From positions 382,987 to 446,986 of the forward strand of contig NZ_ML660087.1 of NCBI RefSeq assembly GCF_007004655.1: DNA of 64,000 nucleotides, in the 5' to 3' direction. Positions 1 through 8,617 of the stretch are shown piece after piece; position 1 is the stretch's first letter; each line of letters opens with the position of its first letter. The notes beneath the pieces were generated by a model, which did no database searches, had not been told where the DNA came from, and saw only the letters and a program-made list of their open reading frames with translations. This DNA is from Exilibacterium tricleocarpae. GTDB taxonomy: Bacteria; Pseudomonadota; Gammaproteobacteria; Pseudomonadales; Cellvibrionaceae. The position numbers and the translations under genes were made by a program.

Positions 1-1
1 C

Positions 2-940
2 ACCGACCGTTCGGGATTTGCCGACGCCATGGCCATTGCCCGCACCGCCGATGTGATCATACTGGCAATGGGAGAGAAGTGGGACATGACCGGCGAGGCG
101 GCCAGTCGCACCTCGCTCGACCTGCCCGGTACCCAGCCGGCGTTGATGCGGGCGTTGCGGGAACTCGGCAAACCGATGGTACTGGTGTTGATGAACGGCC
201 GGCCGCTGACTATCAACTGGGCCGCCACGGAGGTGGATGCGATACTCGAAACCTGGTACGCCGGCACCATGGGGGGATTTGCCATTGCCGATGTGCTGTT
301 CGGCGATTACAACCCATCGGGTAAACTGCCCGTCACCTTTCCCAGGTCGGTGGGGCAGATACCGCTGTATTACAATATGAAAAATACCGGGCGTCCCTAC
401 GATGTGAACGGTGTGGAACAGAAATACAGATCCAGGTATATCGACTCCCCCAATACGCCGCTTTATCCGTTTGGCTACGGCCTCAGTTACACCACCTTTA
501 CCTACTCGGAAATCCGTCTGGACAGCGCGCAGATGGCGGCAGGCGGCACCCTCACCGCCTCGGTGACAGTCACCAACAGCGGCGCACGTGACGGTGAGGA
601 AGTGGTGCAACTTTATGTCAGGGATCTGGTGGGCTCCGTCACCCGGCCGGTGAGGGAACTGAAAGGTTTTCAGAAAATAATGTTGAAAAAAGGTCAGTCA
701 CAGACGGTAACCTTTGCGTTACAGCCGGCCGACCTGGCGTTTCACCGCCGGGATATGAGCTACGGCGCCGAGGCGGGTGAGTTCAAGCTGTTTATAGGCG
801 GTAGTTCGGAAGCTGTTAAAGAAGCGGATTTTACTTTGTTGGACACCGTGGTGCTGCGCCCGGCACACTCGCCGCAAGTGCGCGCCTTACCCCACTACCA
901 CAGCACCCGTAACCCGATAGCGAGTCTTACCCATGAGTAG
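2..940 (+). CDS. Beta-glucosidase, glycoside hydrolase family 3, C-terminal part
   Basis: The reading frame is open from the window edge, so the N-terminal TIM-barrel domain with the catalytic nucleophile lies outside. The visible ~312 residues cover the end of the GH3 C-terminal alpha/beta domain (IILAMGEKWDMTGEAASR, resembling periplasmic BglX) and then a fibronectin type III-like domain (from about TLTASVTVTNSGARDGEEVV to KLFIGGSS). The family releases glucose from beta-glucosides, usually in the periplasm. A sulfatase gene starts 8 bp before this stop codon, so the two are probably co-transcribed and translationally coupled. This suggests a sulfated or complex polysaccharide as substrate, which is inference. 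Exact substrate cannot be told. Confidence 0.93.
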   Translation, partial: TDRSGFADAMAIARTADVIILAMGEKWDMTGEAASRTSLDLPGTQPALMRALRELGKPMVLVLMNGRPLTINWAATEVDAILETWYAGTMGGFAIADVLFGDYNPSGKLPVTFPRSVGQIPLYYNMKNTGRPYDVNGVEQKYRSRYIDSPNTPLYPFGYGLSYTTFTYSEIRLDSAQMAAGGTLTASVTVTNSGARDGEEVVQLYVRDLVGSVTRPVRELKGFQKIMLKKGQSQTVTFALQPADLAFHRRDMSYGAEAGEFKLFIGGSSEAVKEADFTLLDTVVLRPAHSPQVRALPHYHSTRNPIASLTHE

Positions 941-2576
941 AACAGCACAAGGTCTACTGGCGCTCGTGACCCTTGGCCTGGCGCTAAGTGCCGCCGCCGA
1001 TCGGCCGCTGCCGAATGTGGTGTTTATTCTGGCGGACGATGTCGGCTATGGTGATATCGGCGTCTATGGCGGCAAGGTGCCCACGCCGAATATCGACCGG
1101 CTGGCGCGCCAGGGTATGCGATTTACCGACGCCCATTCACCGGCCGCTCTGTGCGCACCCTCGCGCTTTAGTCTGCTGACCGGGAGTTATCCCTATCGCA
1201 ACGGTCGCGCGGGGGGGAGTTGGGATATCAACAACAGTTCCGGTTTCAGTGTCAATGGCGATAAAACCCGGGCCGGTCGCCATATCACCGTCGGGGAAGT
1301 GATGCAGCAGGCGGGTTACCGCACGGCGTTTATCGGCAAGATGCACCTGGGCGGTGATGTTTACGATAAACGCGGGCGACTGATCCGGGACAAAGCTAAA
1401 CTGAATACCATGGATTTTAGTCGCGGTGTCGGTGATACCATCAACCAACACGGTTTCGATTATTCCCTGGGCTTGCAAAGCGGTATCCAACACGAGCCCT
1501 ATGCCTATTTTGAAAATGGCAGATACGTGCCGGTGGATCCCGCCAAGCCTGCCGACAATTCCAGTACCCGATTGCTGCACAACGGGTTTTACCGTGTCGG
1601 CACCAACGGCCTGTCGGAAATTGTGGAGGCAAAGAAAATTCCCGCCCGCGGCGATGTGGATTACGATTCGAGCCAGGCGGGTATTATTCTCAGTGATGGG
1701 GCGGTGCGGTTTATCGATCGCCATCTGGCCGCGAACCGGACGCGTCGTGAACAACGGCCCTTTCTGCTTTACTATGCTTCACAGGCGATTCATGTACCCC
1801 ATACCCCGCCTTTCGACTTTGACGGTGACGCCTCGACCGTGGATCAACCGGTGTTGGGTGTGACCGGCGCCATGACCTCCGATGTGTTGTACGAACTGGA
1901 CCTCCAGGTCGGTAAAATTATCGCCAAGCTGGAGGCTGAAGGCGTTGCGGACAACACCTTGATCTTCTTTACCAGTGACAACGGTGCGCTTTGGCCCGAT
2001 GTGGCGAAATACGGCATCGCGGCCCACGACAATAACGGTCCGCTGCGCGGGTACAAGGCGTCGATCCATGAAGGGGGACACCGGGTGCCTTTTATCGTCA
2101 AGTGGGGCGATGGCACTGAGTCGGGCTCGGTAATCAAGCCCGACACGGTTTCCGAGCAACTGATCGTCGGTCTCGATTGGGTGGCTACGCTCTACGAACT
2201 GACCCGGCAAAACATGCAGGAGGACCAGGCGATGGACAGTACCTCCCTGTTACCGGTGCTGCTCGGGCGACAGCCGCCGGGCAAAGCACTGCGCGAGTTT
2301 GTGCTGTACCAGGCCGGTGCAGCCTCCGTTGGTGCCATTCGCGAGGGCGATCTGGTGCTGGTGGTGGATCAACACAAGCAGGCGACCGAGCTTTATGATT
2401 TGTCGACTGACCTGGCACAACAGCACAATCTGGTCGGTGAGTCGCGGTGGCGGGATACGGTGTCCCGATTGCGCGACAAATTCCTGACTTACCACGATCG
2501 GGACAATACCACCTTTGATGAACCGCGGACTACCCGGGCATACCGGGCTGCGGGGCATTTACCCCATCTACCTTGA
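933..2576 (+). CDS. Sulfatase, arylsulfatase/alkaline phosphatase superfamily
   Basis: The 547-residue product has a signal peptide (about residues 1-22, cut near SAAA) and the S1 sulfatase core. Metal-binding residues appear in FILADDVGYGD near residue 35. The signature CAPSR sits at residues 74-78, where Cys74 would be converted to formylglycine by a maturase not seen here. FFTSDNGA lies about residue 345. These features support hydrolysis of sulfate esters on carbohydrates in the periplasm or outside the cell. The ATG overlaps the end of the GH3 gene by 8 bp, pointing to one operon. Subfamily and substrate cannot be assigned from sequence alone. Confidence 0.93.
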   Translation: MSRTAQGLLALVTLGLALSAAADRPLPNVVFILADDVGYGDIGVYGGKVPTPNIDRLARQGMRFTDAHSPAALCAPSRFSLLTGSYPYRNGRAGGSWDINNSSGFSVNGDKTRAGRHITVGEVMQQAGYRTAFIGKMHLGGDVYDKRGRLIRDKAKLNTMDFSRGVGDTINQHGFDYSLGLQSGIQHEPYAYFENGRYVPVDPAKPADNSSTRLLHNGFYRVGTNGLSEIVEAKKIPARGDVDYDSSQAGIILSDGAVRFIDRHLAANRTRREQRPFLLYYASQAIHVPHTPPFDFDGDASTVDQPVLGVTGAMTSDVLYELDLQVGKIIAKLEAEGVADNTLIFFTSDNGALWPDVAKYGIAAHDNNGPLRGYKASIHEGGHRVPFIVKWGDGTESGSVIKPDTVSEQLIVGLDWVATLYELTRQNMQEDQAMDSTSLLPVLLGRQPPGKALREFVLYQAGAASVGAIREGDLVLVVDQHKQATELYDLSTDLAQQHNLVGESRWRDTVSRLRDKFLTYHDRDNTTFDEPRTTRAYRAAGHLPHLP

Positions 2577-3045
2577 CCGTTGGCCAACATAGATTTAACG
2601 GCAGGGAGCCGATAACAGTTCCGAGTTCCTTCGCTATAACGTCCTCCAGACTTTGGGTGACTGTTTTATCGGCGACAGGGAAACGGATCCTCAGGATCTC
2701 GTGCCTGCAGTTTAACCGCTGGGTTTGCGCCGAGTCGGCCCGGGCGTCTGTGCGTATGTGCAACGCAACGGTAAGGGGGCGGTCAAGGTCTTGCAATTGA
2801 ATCTCCAGGTTGACTACGGATACCATTTCGCTGGCCGCTTTCCAGCGGCTGACTCTGGGCGCGAATAGTTTTAAATTGCCGCTGTTGGATTTTAGTATTC
2901 GTGGAAACCTTGCATCAGTTCGCGTTTGTTTAGTATAGCCAGCTATATTGTGATGTCTGTAAGTCGACTTTTGCTCGTTATATTTGGAATTTCCTGTATA
3001 GGGATAAATCAGCAACAAGACCATGAATAGATACACAGGTTTCAT
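2530..3045 (-). CDS. Possible small exported protein, unknown function
   Basis: This frame overlaps the 3' end of the sulfatase tail-to-tail by 47 bp. From ATG 3045 the product (~171 residues) begins MKPVYLFMVLLLIYPYTG, a plausible signal peptide or membrane anchor. The middle has an alternating hydrophobic pattern (VVNLEIQLQDLDRPLTVALHI) and the end is LNLCWPTVKVDG. No convincing Shine-Dalgarno precedes either ATG 3045 or the upstream ATG 3060. I do not recognise the family. It could be a real small secreted protein or a chance frame. Confidence 0.4.
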   Translation of the reverse strand: MKPVYLFMVLLLIYPYTGNSKYNEQKSTYRHHNIAGYTKQTRTDARFPRILKSNSGNLKLFAPRVSRWKAASEMVSVVNLEIQLQDLDRPLTVALHIRTDARADSAQTQRLNCRHEILRIRFPVADKTVTQSLEDVIAKELGTVIGSLPLNLCWPTVKVDGVNAPQPGMPG

Positions 3046-3060
3046 AAGTACACTGCACAA

Positions 3061-3676
3061 TAAAGGAGCATCGTCGCCATTGCCTGGACACCTTATGCTG
3101 TGGGTTTCTGGAACAACCGGCCGTACTTGCGGCAGGTGCGCATCCCGTTGAAATCACACCTGTAACGCGGTGTAATCTACCAGACCCCGGCGTTCGAGAA
3201 AGTGGACTTTAGGGCAATATGAATTTGGCTGGCAGCCGCCGCTCTCTTCTCCGGCAACAAGGCATGACGGGGTTTGCCGGGAGCGGTATTTGCTAGCCGA
3301 AAAAGACACGGGTACGAGCGTACCCGTGTAGAGTGCGGGTGAGAGAGACGGACTCTCCAGATCATAATAAGTTTACAGCGCCTGTTTCTCCATTGGACCA
3401 AAGGCCAATCACCACGGTTTTATTTGTTAGCTGCTTCGAAAGGGTGTATCCATCGGATAGCCCCCGGTGGATGCTACAGCGAAAGCTGACTTCAAGTCTG
3501 GACGTTATCTGTACTTTTGGATGGCAGTATCGGGTCGAACGCGGCCCGGGCGGATACTTTGTAATCCGGATATTACCCCAAGGGCTAATAGCTCGAGTCA
3601 CTCCTAATCGTTAGCATGCTCTCACAAAATGTCGCTAACCTTTCGTTATATTGTTTTTAAGCAAATGGAGACTCAT
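3061..3676. other. Intergenic stretch without a supported gene
   Basis: No frame here has both a credible start and a protein-like translation. The only ordered sequence I see is the imperfect palindrome ATTGGACCAAAGGCCAAT at 3392-3409, which recurs with one base changed at 8189-8206. The last bases (GGAG at 3667-3670) are the ribosome binding site of the outer-membrane barrel gene. Confidence 0.6.
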
Positions 3677-4234
3677 ATGAATAAATCGATTGCAGCTTTA
3701 ATCGTGGGGACCTGTCTGGCCTCACCGCTTGCTATCGCGCAGAGTAATGATACTGGCTGGTATCTGGGTCTGGGTGCAGGCCGGGCGTATCTGGAAGATG
3801 ATAACCGCCTGGTGGGTGTCGACTTCGATGCCGACGACACCGCTATGAAAGTGTACTTCGGCTATAAGATTAACCAATATATAGCCATCGAGGGCAGTTA
3901 TGCCGATTGGGGCGAGCCGGACGATCGCATCGGTGGCAATAAATATGAAGCCGACCTCAGTGGCTTTGGTGGTTTTGTGATGGGTATTCTGCCAGTGACG
4001 GATCGCTTTGACCTGTTCGCCAAGATAGGTGTTTATCTCTGGGATGCCGAATTGGAAAATAAACGCACTAACCTCGAACTGGCCGATGAAGATGGTTACA
4101 ATCTGGGTTTCGGTTTTGGTGCCGGCTACGATCTCACCAATAACGTCGGCATTCGTGTGGAGTTTGAGGCCGTCGATGCCGATACCCTGGATGACGCCTA
4201 TGCCGGCACGGTTGGTATACACTGGCAATTCTAG
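3677..4234 (+). CDS. Small outer-membrane beta-barrel protein
   Basis: The 185-residue product has a clear signal peptide ending at IAQS (about residue 21). It then shows amphipathic strands (GWYLGLGAGRAYLED, MKVYFGYKINQYIAIEGSYADWG, GYNLGFGFGAGYDLTNNVGIRVEFE) and ends in GIHWQF with a C-terminal Phe, the outer-membrane assembly signal. It belongs to the OmpA N-terminal/OmpW-like 8-strand class without a peptidoglycan-binding domain. Start ATG 3677 is chosen over 3629 because of GGAG nine bases upstream and the signal peptide position. Possible roles are envelope integrity or uptake of small hydrophobic compounds, both inference. Confidence 0.88.
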   Translation: MNKSIAALIVGTCLASPLAIAQSNDTGWYLGLGAGRAYLEDDNRLVGVDFDADDTAMKVYFGYKINQYIAIEGSYADWGEPDDRIGGNKYEADLSGFGGFVMGILPVTDRFDLFAKIGVYLWDAELENKRTNLELADEDGYNLGFGFGAGYDLTNNVGIRVEFEAVDADTLDDAYAGTVGIHWQF

Positions 4235-4413
4235 CCGGTAACCGGGTAGCTGCAAGTTCGTTCAGGGTTTGCCGCTACCTTGTTTCGCCACATAAACCGG
4301 CATGGCGGTTTCGATATGTGCTGCCAGGCTGCCTATCACGGTTTGACAAGCGATAGGCATTCAGCCTCGGATGGCCGTGGTCGGTAAACAAAAACCGCGT
4401 AATTCGGCGGCTG

Positions 4414-5085
4414 TCAAGACTCGCTGGTATCCCCCCTATGCGAGTTGATGTTTTTGTAGCCGGCTTCCCTCAATAGCCAGCTCACCCTCTTGCGCAGTTT
4501 TTTCGCCTTCCTGAAATTGGTATGTCTGTTGTAGCGTTTTGAATAATTGCGCAGCGAGAAGACCGACTTGGCGCCGACCCCATCGATAATCACAAACCTG
4601 TCATGCCGTTCGTCCCAGACCAGGTTGCTGGTGGAGAAATCCCGAACAATGACATTGCTGTTTAAGACGCTGTCGATGAGCATAACCAGTGCGTTGTTGT
4701 GTAAGGCGGTGTAACGGCCGGTCATGCAGAGCTGGCGAAGGGTTGGCGCCAAATTACCTTGCCGGTCCCGTACCGCGCGCACGACCATACCCAGTCCCAT
4801 ATCGGTATCGATAAAGCCGACAATGTGTTGCAAGTGGTATTGCTTGCCGGACCCGTGTTCCCTTATCGCAATATGCTCTGTTATTTCGTGCAGAAACGTC
4901 CGGTAACGTGAAAGCCGCTGTAAGCGCGATATCAGTGCGCGCGGCGGCAGGGGTGCCGCTGAGTTTTGCACTTTTATCAACAAGTCGGGTGACTGTGGGT
5001 GGGGATAAACCAATTTTTCTGCGCCGGCGGCGAGGGGCTTGAACCGGGAAAGCCGGCAGCCTTTCATCAACAGCGTTGTCTCCAT
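4414..5085 (-). CDS. YrbL-family protein (kinase-fold, PhoP-regulon type)
   Basis: The 223-residue product matches the pattern of the YrbL family: an N-terminal nucleotide-binding-like region (LAAGAEKLVYPHPQSPDLLIKV) and a later catalytic-loop-like motif VIVRDFSTSNLVWDE with FVIIDGVGAKS, equivalent to the HxD...N and DFG-like positions of kinase folds. E. coli yrbL is a PhoP-regulated gene of uncertain biochemical role. The C-terminus is rich in Lys and Arg (KAKKLRKRVSWLLREAG). It is a single gene, convergent with the barrel gene. Whether it phosphorylates anything is not known. Confidence 0.8.
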   Translation of the reverse strand: METTLLMKGCRLSRFKPLAAGAEKLVYPHPQSPDLLIKVQNSAAPLPPRALISRLQRLSRYRTFLHEITEHIAIREHGSGKQYHLQHIVGFIDTDMGLGMVVRAVRDRQGNLAPTLRQLCMTGRYTALHNNALVMLIDSVLNSNVIVRDFSTSNLVWDERHDRFVIIDGVGAKSVFSLRNYSKRYNRHTNFRKAKKLRKRVSWLLREAGYKNINSHRGDTSES

Positions 5086-5105
5086 AACTATCCCGAGTGT
5101 AGTGA

Positions 5106-5507
5106 CTAATGGGCCGGTGGTATTACTCGGGTACCTGTTACCTCCTGCTGCACTGCTTTCCCAATCGCAAACTTTATCGCGTCGAGCAGTGCCATATCAT
5201 CAATAGGTTTACGGAAATATCCTGCAGCGCCGACCTGACGCGATTCCTCCCGGCGGCTTTCACTGTCGTCAGCGGTGATAAAAATGACCGGAACCTCAAT
5301 ACCGCAGCCATTGAGAACACGTTTCAGTTCTATGCCTCCCATACCCGACATCGTAACGTCGGCTAGCAGGGCGTCGCCGGGTGCAAATGCGGCTTGTGTG
5401 AGCACGTCTTCAGCTTTGTGGTAGGTTTCTGCTTCGAGACCATTGGCCTGTATAAGCCGCCTCATGGCGTTACATACAGATTTGTCATCGTCGAGGATAT
5501 AGATCAC
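5106..5507 (-). CDS. Stand-alone response-regulator receiver protein
   Basis: The product is a single CheY-like receiver: acidic triad in YILDDDKSVCNAM, phosphorylation Asp in ALLADVTMSGMGG, Thr/Ser switch in VIFITADDS, Lys in YFRKPID. It has no output domain. The start is uncertain: GTG 5507 places the receiver at the N-terminus, while ATG 5624 would add a ~39-residue extension (MPQSPIFLLAGVHYALILWG...) not typical of the family. It follows the FixL/FixJ-like pair on the same strand with a short gap, so it may be a third member acting as a phosphate sink or competing receiver. That role is inference. Confidence 0.8.
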   Translation of the reverse strand: MIYILDDDKSVCNAMRRLIQANGLEAETYHKAEDVLTQAAFAPGDALLADVTMSGMGGIELKRVLNGCGIEVPVIFITADDSESRREESRQVGAAGYFRKPIDDMALLDAIKFAIGKAVQQEVTGTRVIPPAH

Positions 5508-5649
5508 GGTGTCTTTGTCTCTGCTGATAAAAGCTGCAGGTCCAGGGCTCAGGCGGCCGGGTTTTCCCCACAAAATCAGAGCATAGTGAACTCCTGCCAA
5601 TAGAAAAATGGGGCTTTGGGGCAATAGCGATGTGTAGCTTCTCCAGCTA

Positions 5650-6276
5650 TTATGATTCGGCCAGAGATATTGGCTTTATGCCTACTTTGTCAGCAATTCT
5701 CACCAGGTCCACGATTGATTTGACATGCAGTTTTTGCTTGACGCGGGCTCGATGCACTTTGACGGTTTTCTCCGTAATGCGCAGATAGTAGGCTATCTGC
5801 TTATTGAGCTTGCCAGTGATAATGTATCTGAATATTTCCATTTCTCTTGCGGTTAGGGTTTCAACAGCTTGCTCTGTCAGTAGATAGTCTCTTTTCTGAT
5901 CCTGGTGCTTGCGGTGCAGTGCGATGGCTTCGCAGATCGACTGTAGCAGGTCCTGTTCCACGACAGGCTTTTGCAAAAAATTGACGGCTCCCTTCTTGAT
6001 GGCCGTTACCGAACTCGGTATATCTCCGCAGCCGGAGATGAATACTATGGGGTAGTCATACTTTCTGTCAATGAGTATTTCCTGCAGTTGTAAACCGCTC
6101 ATATTCGGCATATTGATATCGAGAATGACACAGCCCAATTCGGTATCCCTGGCATGTAACAGAAATTCCGGCGCACTGGTGTAGATCTCAACATTGTAAC
6201 CATGACCGTTCAATAAACGTGCTAATGCTTTACAGATTGAATAGTTGTCGTCGATAACAGCAATTTTCTCATTCAT
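5650..6276 (-). CDS. FixJ/NarL-type response regulator with LuxR DNA-binding domain
   Basis: The 208-residue product starts at ATG 6276 (GGAG upstream in the end of the kinase gene). The N-terminal receiver carries IDDNYS and the phospho-acceptor Asp53 in VILDINMP, with Lys in NFLQKPV. The C-terminal LuxR/FixJ helix-turn-helix starts near LTAREMEIFRYI and includes TEKTVKVHRARVKQKL, close to the FixJ pattern. Its gene overlaps the preceding kinase gene by 8 bp, so translational coupling is likely and the kinase is its probable partner. Target genes cannot be read from the window. Confidence 0.93.
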   Translation of the reverse strand: MNEKIAVIDDNYSICKALARLLNGHGYNVEIYTSAPEFLLHARDTELGCVILDINMPNMSGLQLQEILIDRKYDYPIVFISGCGDIPSSVTAIKKGAVNFLQKPVVEQDLLQSICEAIALHRKHQDQKRDYLLTEQAVETLTAREMEIFRYIITGKLNKQIAYYLRITEKTVKVHRARVKQKLHVKSIVDLVRIADKVGIKPISLAES

Positions 6277-7429
6277 TGTGAATCTCCAGACCCATAACCG
6301 GTAGGTCAAACCCAAAGACACAACCACCGTTGGGTTTGCGATCAAAAAAAAGTCTTCCACCGTGTTTTTCTATAATCGATCTACAGATTGATAAACCCAG
6401 CCCCAGACCTCGGTTTTTAGTGGTGAAGAAAGCTTGAAATATTTTAGCCTCATCTTCCGGTAGAATGCCCTCGCCATTATCCGATATTCTCACAGCAACC
6501 CGGCCGCTGTCGCTCAGGAAGGCGTTAATGTGTAAGAGTCGGTCTTCGAGCGGGGTGTTTTCCATCGCTTCACAGGCATTGTTGATCAGGTTGAGTACAA
6601 CCTGCTGGAGTTGTACCTTGTCTCCGCGGATGCTGGGGAGATTGTCTGCCAGGTCGATATGCAGCTGCAGGTGGTTTGCTGTTAGGTTTTCGCGAGTGAA
6701 TTCGATGATTTCAGTGACCAGTTGATCTATTTTCAATAGTTCAGTCGCTGACTTGCCCTTTCTAATAAAGGTCCGCAGGCGCTGTACCACCGAGCTGGCA
6801 ATTTTGTTGTCGGTAATGATGTCCTGGATGATTTCACCGAACTGGGTCAAATCAATCGGATTTGCTTTCAGTAGTGTTCTGGCCGCTTGGGCGTTGGCGA
6901 GGATGGCTGCCAGTGGTTGGTTGATTTGATGCGCCAGTGTGCCGGACAGCTCATTAGCCATGGTCACCCGGGAAAGATGAGCGAGATCGCTGCGCAGCGC
7001 AGCCATCTCCGTTTCTGTGCGTTTCTGGTGAGTGATGTCGACTAATACGACAACATAGTGGCTGACCTTCCCATCCCGCGCGACGACCGGAGACAGTTGC
7101 ATAAGGCTCCAGAAGGGCGTTCGGTCGCTTTTGTAGTAGAGAATTTCACACGTGATCTCGCTGCTTTTCGCAACTGCCGTGTTGATTCGGGCAATGGTAT
7201 CGGAGTCGGTATCGGCGCCATGCAGGAGCTTTGGGTTGCGTCCCAATACTTGCTCCGGACCATAACCGGTTAGCTCGCAGAACCGTTGATTGACATAGAC
7301 AATAGGCTCGCCGGTGAGGCGGATATCTAGCAAAATAACGCCGTTAAGCATCACATCGATAACATCGAGCTGTGTTGGTACTGACTGATAGCCTGGCGAC
7401 AGGCCGCAGCGTTGATTCGTTTCCGCCAC
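6269..7429 (-). CDS. PAS-domain sensor histidine kinase, FixL-like, soluble
   Basis: The 386-residue product has one PAS domain (about 20-135), a short coiled linker, a dimerisation/phospho-acceptor domain with His167 in LSGTLAHQINQPLAAI, and an HATPase domain (LINNACEAMEN, ISDNGEGI, GLGLGLSICRSIIEKHGG). No membrane segments are seen, so the signal is cytoplasmic. The PAS segment GRNPKLLHGADTD resembles a LOV core, but Pro66 stands where photoactive LOV domains carry Cys, so blue-light chemistry of the LOV type is not expected. Haem binding as in FixL cannot be decided. It is first in a three-gene unit with the LuxR-type regulator and the receiver protein. Confidence 0.92.
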   Translation of the reverse strand: MAETNQRCGLSPGYQSVPTQLDVIDVMLNGVILLDIRLTGEPIVYVNQRFCELTGYGPEQVLGRNPKLLHGADTDSDTIARINTAVAKSSEITCEILYYKSDRTPFWSLMQLSPVVARDGKVSHYVVVLVDITHQKRTETEMAALRSDLAHLSRVTMANELSGTLAHQINQPLAAILANAQAARTLLKANPIDLTQFGEIIQDIITDNKIASSVVQRLRTFIRKGKSATELLKIDQLVTEIIEFTRENLTANHLQLHIDLADNLPSIRGDKVQLQQVVLNLINNACEAMENTPLEDRLLHINAFLSDSGRVAVRISDNGEGILPEDEAKIFQAFFTTKNRGLGLGLSICRSIIEKHGGRLFFDRKPNGGCVFGFDLPVMGLEIHNE

Positions 7430-7668
7430 CCCTTTTTACTCCTTTCTGACTACAGCTTTTTACAATATTCGTGAAGTAACCCCACAAAAAGCACACTGAT
7501 TTGCGTGTTGTGCTCAACGGCAACGCCGCTAAAACCCTAATCGGTCTGCACAAAGAGCCATCTATCATCTCAGCCTGTTTATCATTGCGTTTTGCTCGGA
7601 TGATCTTATTGACGCGCATCAAATAATAAAACAGTTGGAAAACGGGTTTAAACTGTCAGGTTTGTTAT

Positions 7669-7818
7669 ATGGGTGTGGAAATGGGTTTTTATCAGGACTT
7701 GCTGTCAATGGAAGCTCGTCGGGTGATTTCAAGTAGCCCAACCGCCCTGCAATACCATAGTCGTGTGGTCGTGATCAGCGGGAAAAAGGGGGCCCGCCTT
7801 CAGTGGCGCTCGCTTTAG
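7669..7818 (+). CDS. Doubtful 49-codon frame in the 7.4-8.6 kb gap
   Basis: ATG 7669 opens a short frame (MGVEMGFYQDLLSMEARRV...) ending at TAG 7818. Only a weak CAGG lies upstream and I recognise no family. The stop falls in a TGGCGCTCGCTTTAG-type sequence that partly resembles DNA near 37668-37690. It is probably chance. Confidence 0.15.
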   Translation: MGVEMGFYQDLLSMEARRVISSSPTALQYHSRVVVISGKKGARLQWRSL

Positions 7819-8302
7819 ACGCCTGAAACGAAAGCGGGCACCAGAAGCGACTGCCAGTAGTGACTGTCCTCAATTTGTCAATTTGCCTTTCGCTTTGCAA
7901 GCGTGGAAATTTATGCCAGCAGAGCACTGCCGCTAACCCAGCCGTTCGGTTTGCGGGGCCTACTCTCTTTGGTTAGTTGAGTGTCGCCAATAGCAGACAG
8001 ATTTTTCTGTCTGCATTGGTTTGGAAAAGCGTCTGTTGTCTGCCGCTTCCCTCCCGGTCTGTTGAGAGTCGCTGTTTGAACAGAAACATCCTTGTGAGTG
8101 TATATCTTCCACAGCCACCACCGCCCATCGCTGTAGTGACACCGGTATTTAGTATGCATAAGAGTACCTTTTTCGTTAGGTGACCAGTATTGGACCAAGG
8201 GCCAATATTCAAGCGCAGGCAACCTGTTTGCAGTTAACGCAGCACACAGGCTCCCGCGGGCAATCCCCCTTCAATCTGGCGGACAGGAGTTGTACAGACA
8301 AC

Positions 8303-8500
8303 ATGCGTAAATTCGCTGGCATCTGTATTATCTTTTGTGTTGCGGCTATTGCTATTGGTATTTTTCTCTTTCATTCTATGCGGAGGGGCAGCTTGCCTCA
8401 TAGCCGACGAATTGGGCTGCAAAAGAGACGAGCGCCGGGAGAAAAGTATGGACTATGTAGGTTGTTTTCTCCGCTGGCATCTGTTTGTGTACAGCGGTAA
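8303..8500 (+). CDS. Possible small single-pass membrane peptide
   Basis: ATG 8303 is preceded by AGGAG about 12 bases upstream, longer than the usual spacing. The 65-residue frame has one strongly hydrophobic segment (ICIIFCVAAIAIGIFLF) at residues about 7-23 followed by basic residues. No family is recognised. The frame could be spurious because it lies in a gene-poor, decaying region. Confidence 0.3.
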   Translation: MRKFAGICIIFCVAAIAIGIFLFHSMRRGSLPHSRRIGLQKRRAPGEKYGLCRLFSPLASVCVQR

Positions 8501-8617
8501 GACGGGCAAGGAGTTCTCTCCCTTTATCCACCTGGGGGCATTCCGTTCCCGTTGTATAAGTGCAGATATAAAAGTCCGCCGGGGTACAGAACTTTTAACG
8601 AGACTGGAGAGTGCGTA

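Larger units (their letters stand above)
7430..8617. other. Long gene-poor stretch
   Basis: Nearly 1.2 kb contains no gene I can support well. It holds the doubtful short frames at 7669 and 8303 and the second copy of the 18-bp imperfect palindrome ATTGGACCAAGGGCCAAT at 8189-8206. Since a degenerate dioxygenase follows directly, the stretch may be decayed coding DNA, but I cannot name any ancestor. Confidence 0.5.

Noticed and set aside
6277-6360. Longer N-terminus of the FixJ-like regulator (start at 6360)
   Set aside because: The extra residues overlap the end of the kinase gene and do not fit a receiver domain. ATG 6276 has a good ribosome binding site.
7042-7429. Photoactive LOV domain in the FixL-like kinase
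   Set aside because: The motif has Pro at the position of the essential Cys (GRNPKLL instead of GxNCRFL).
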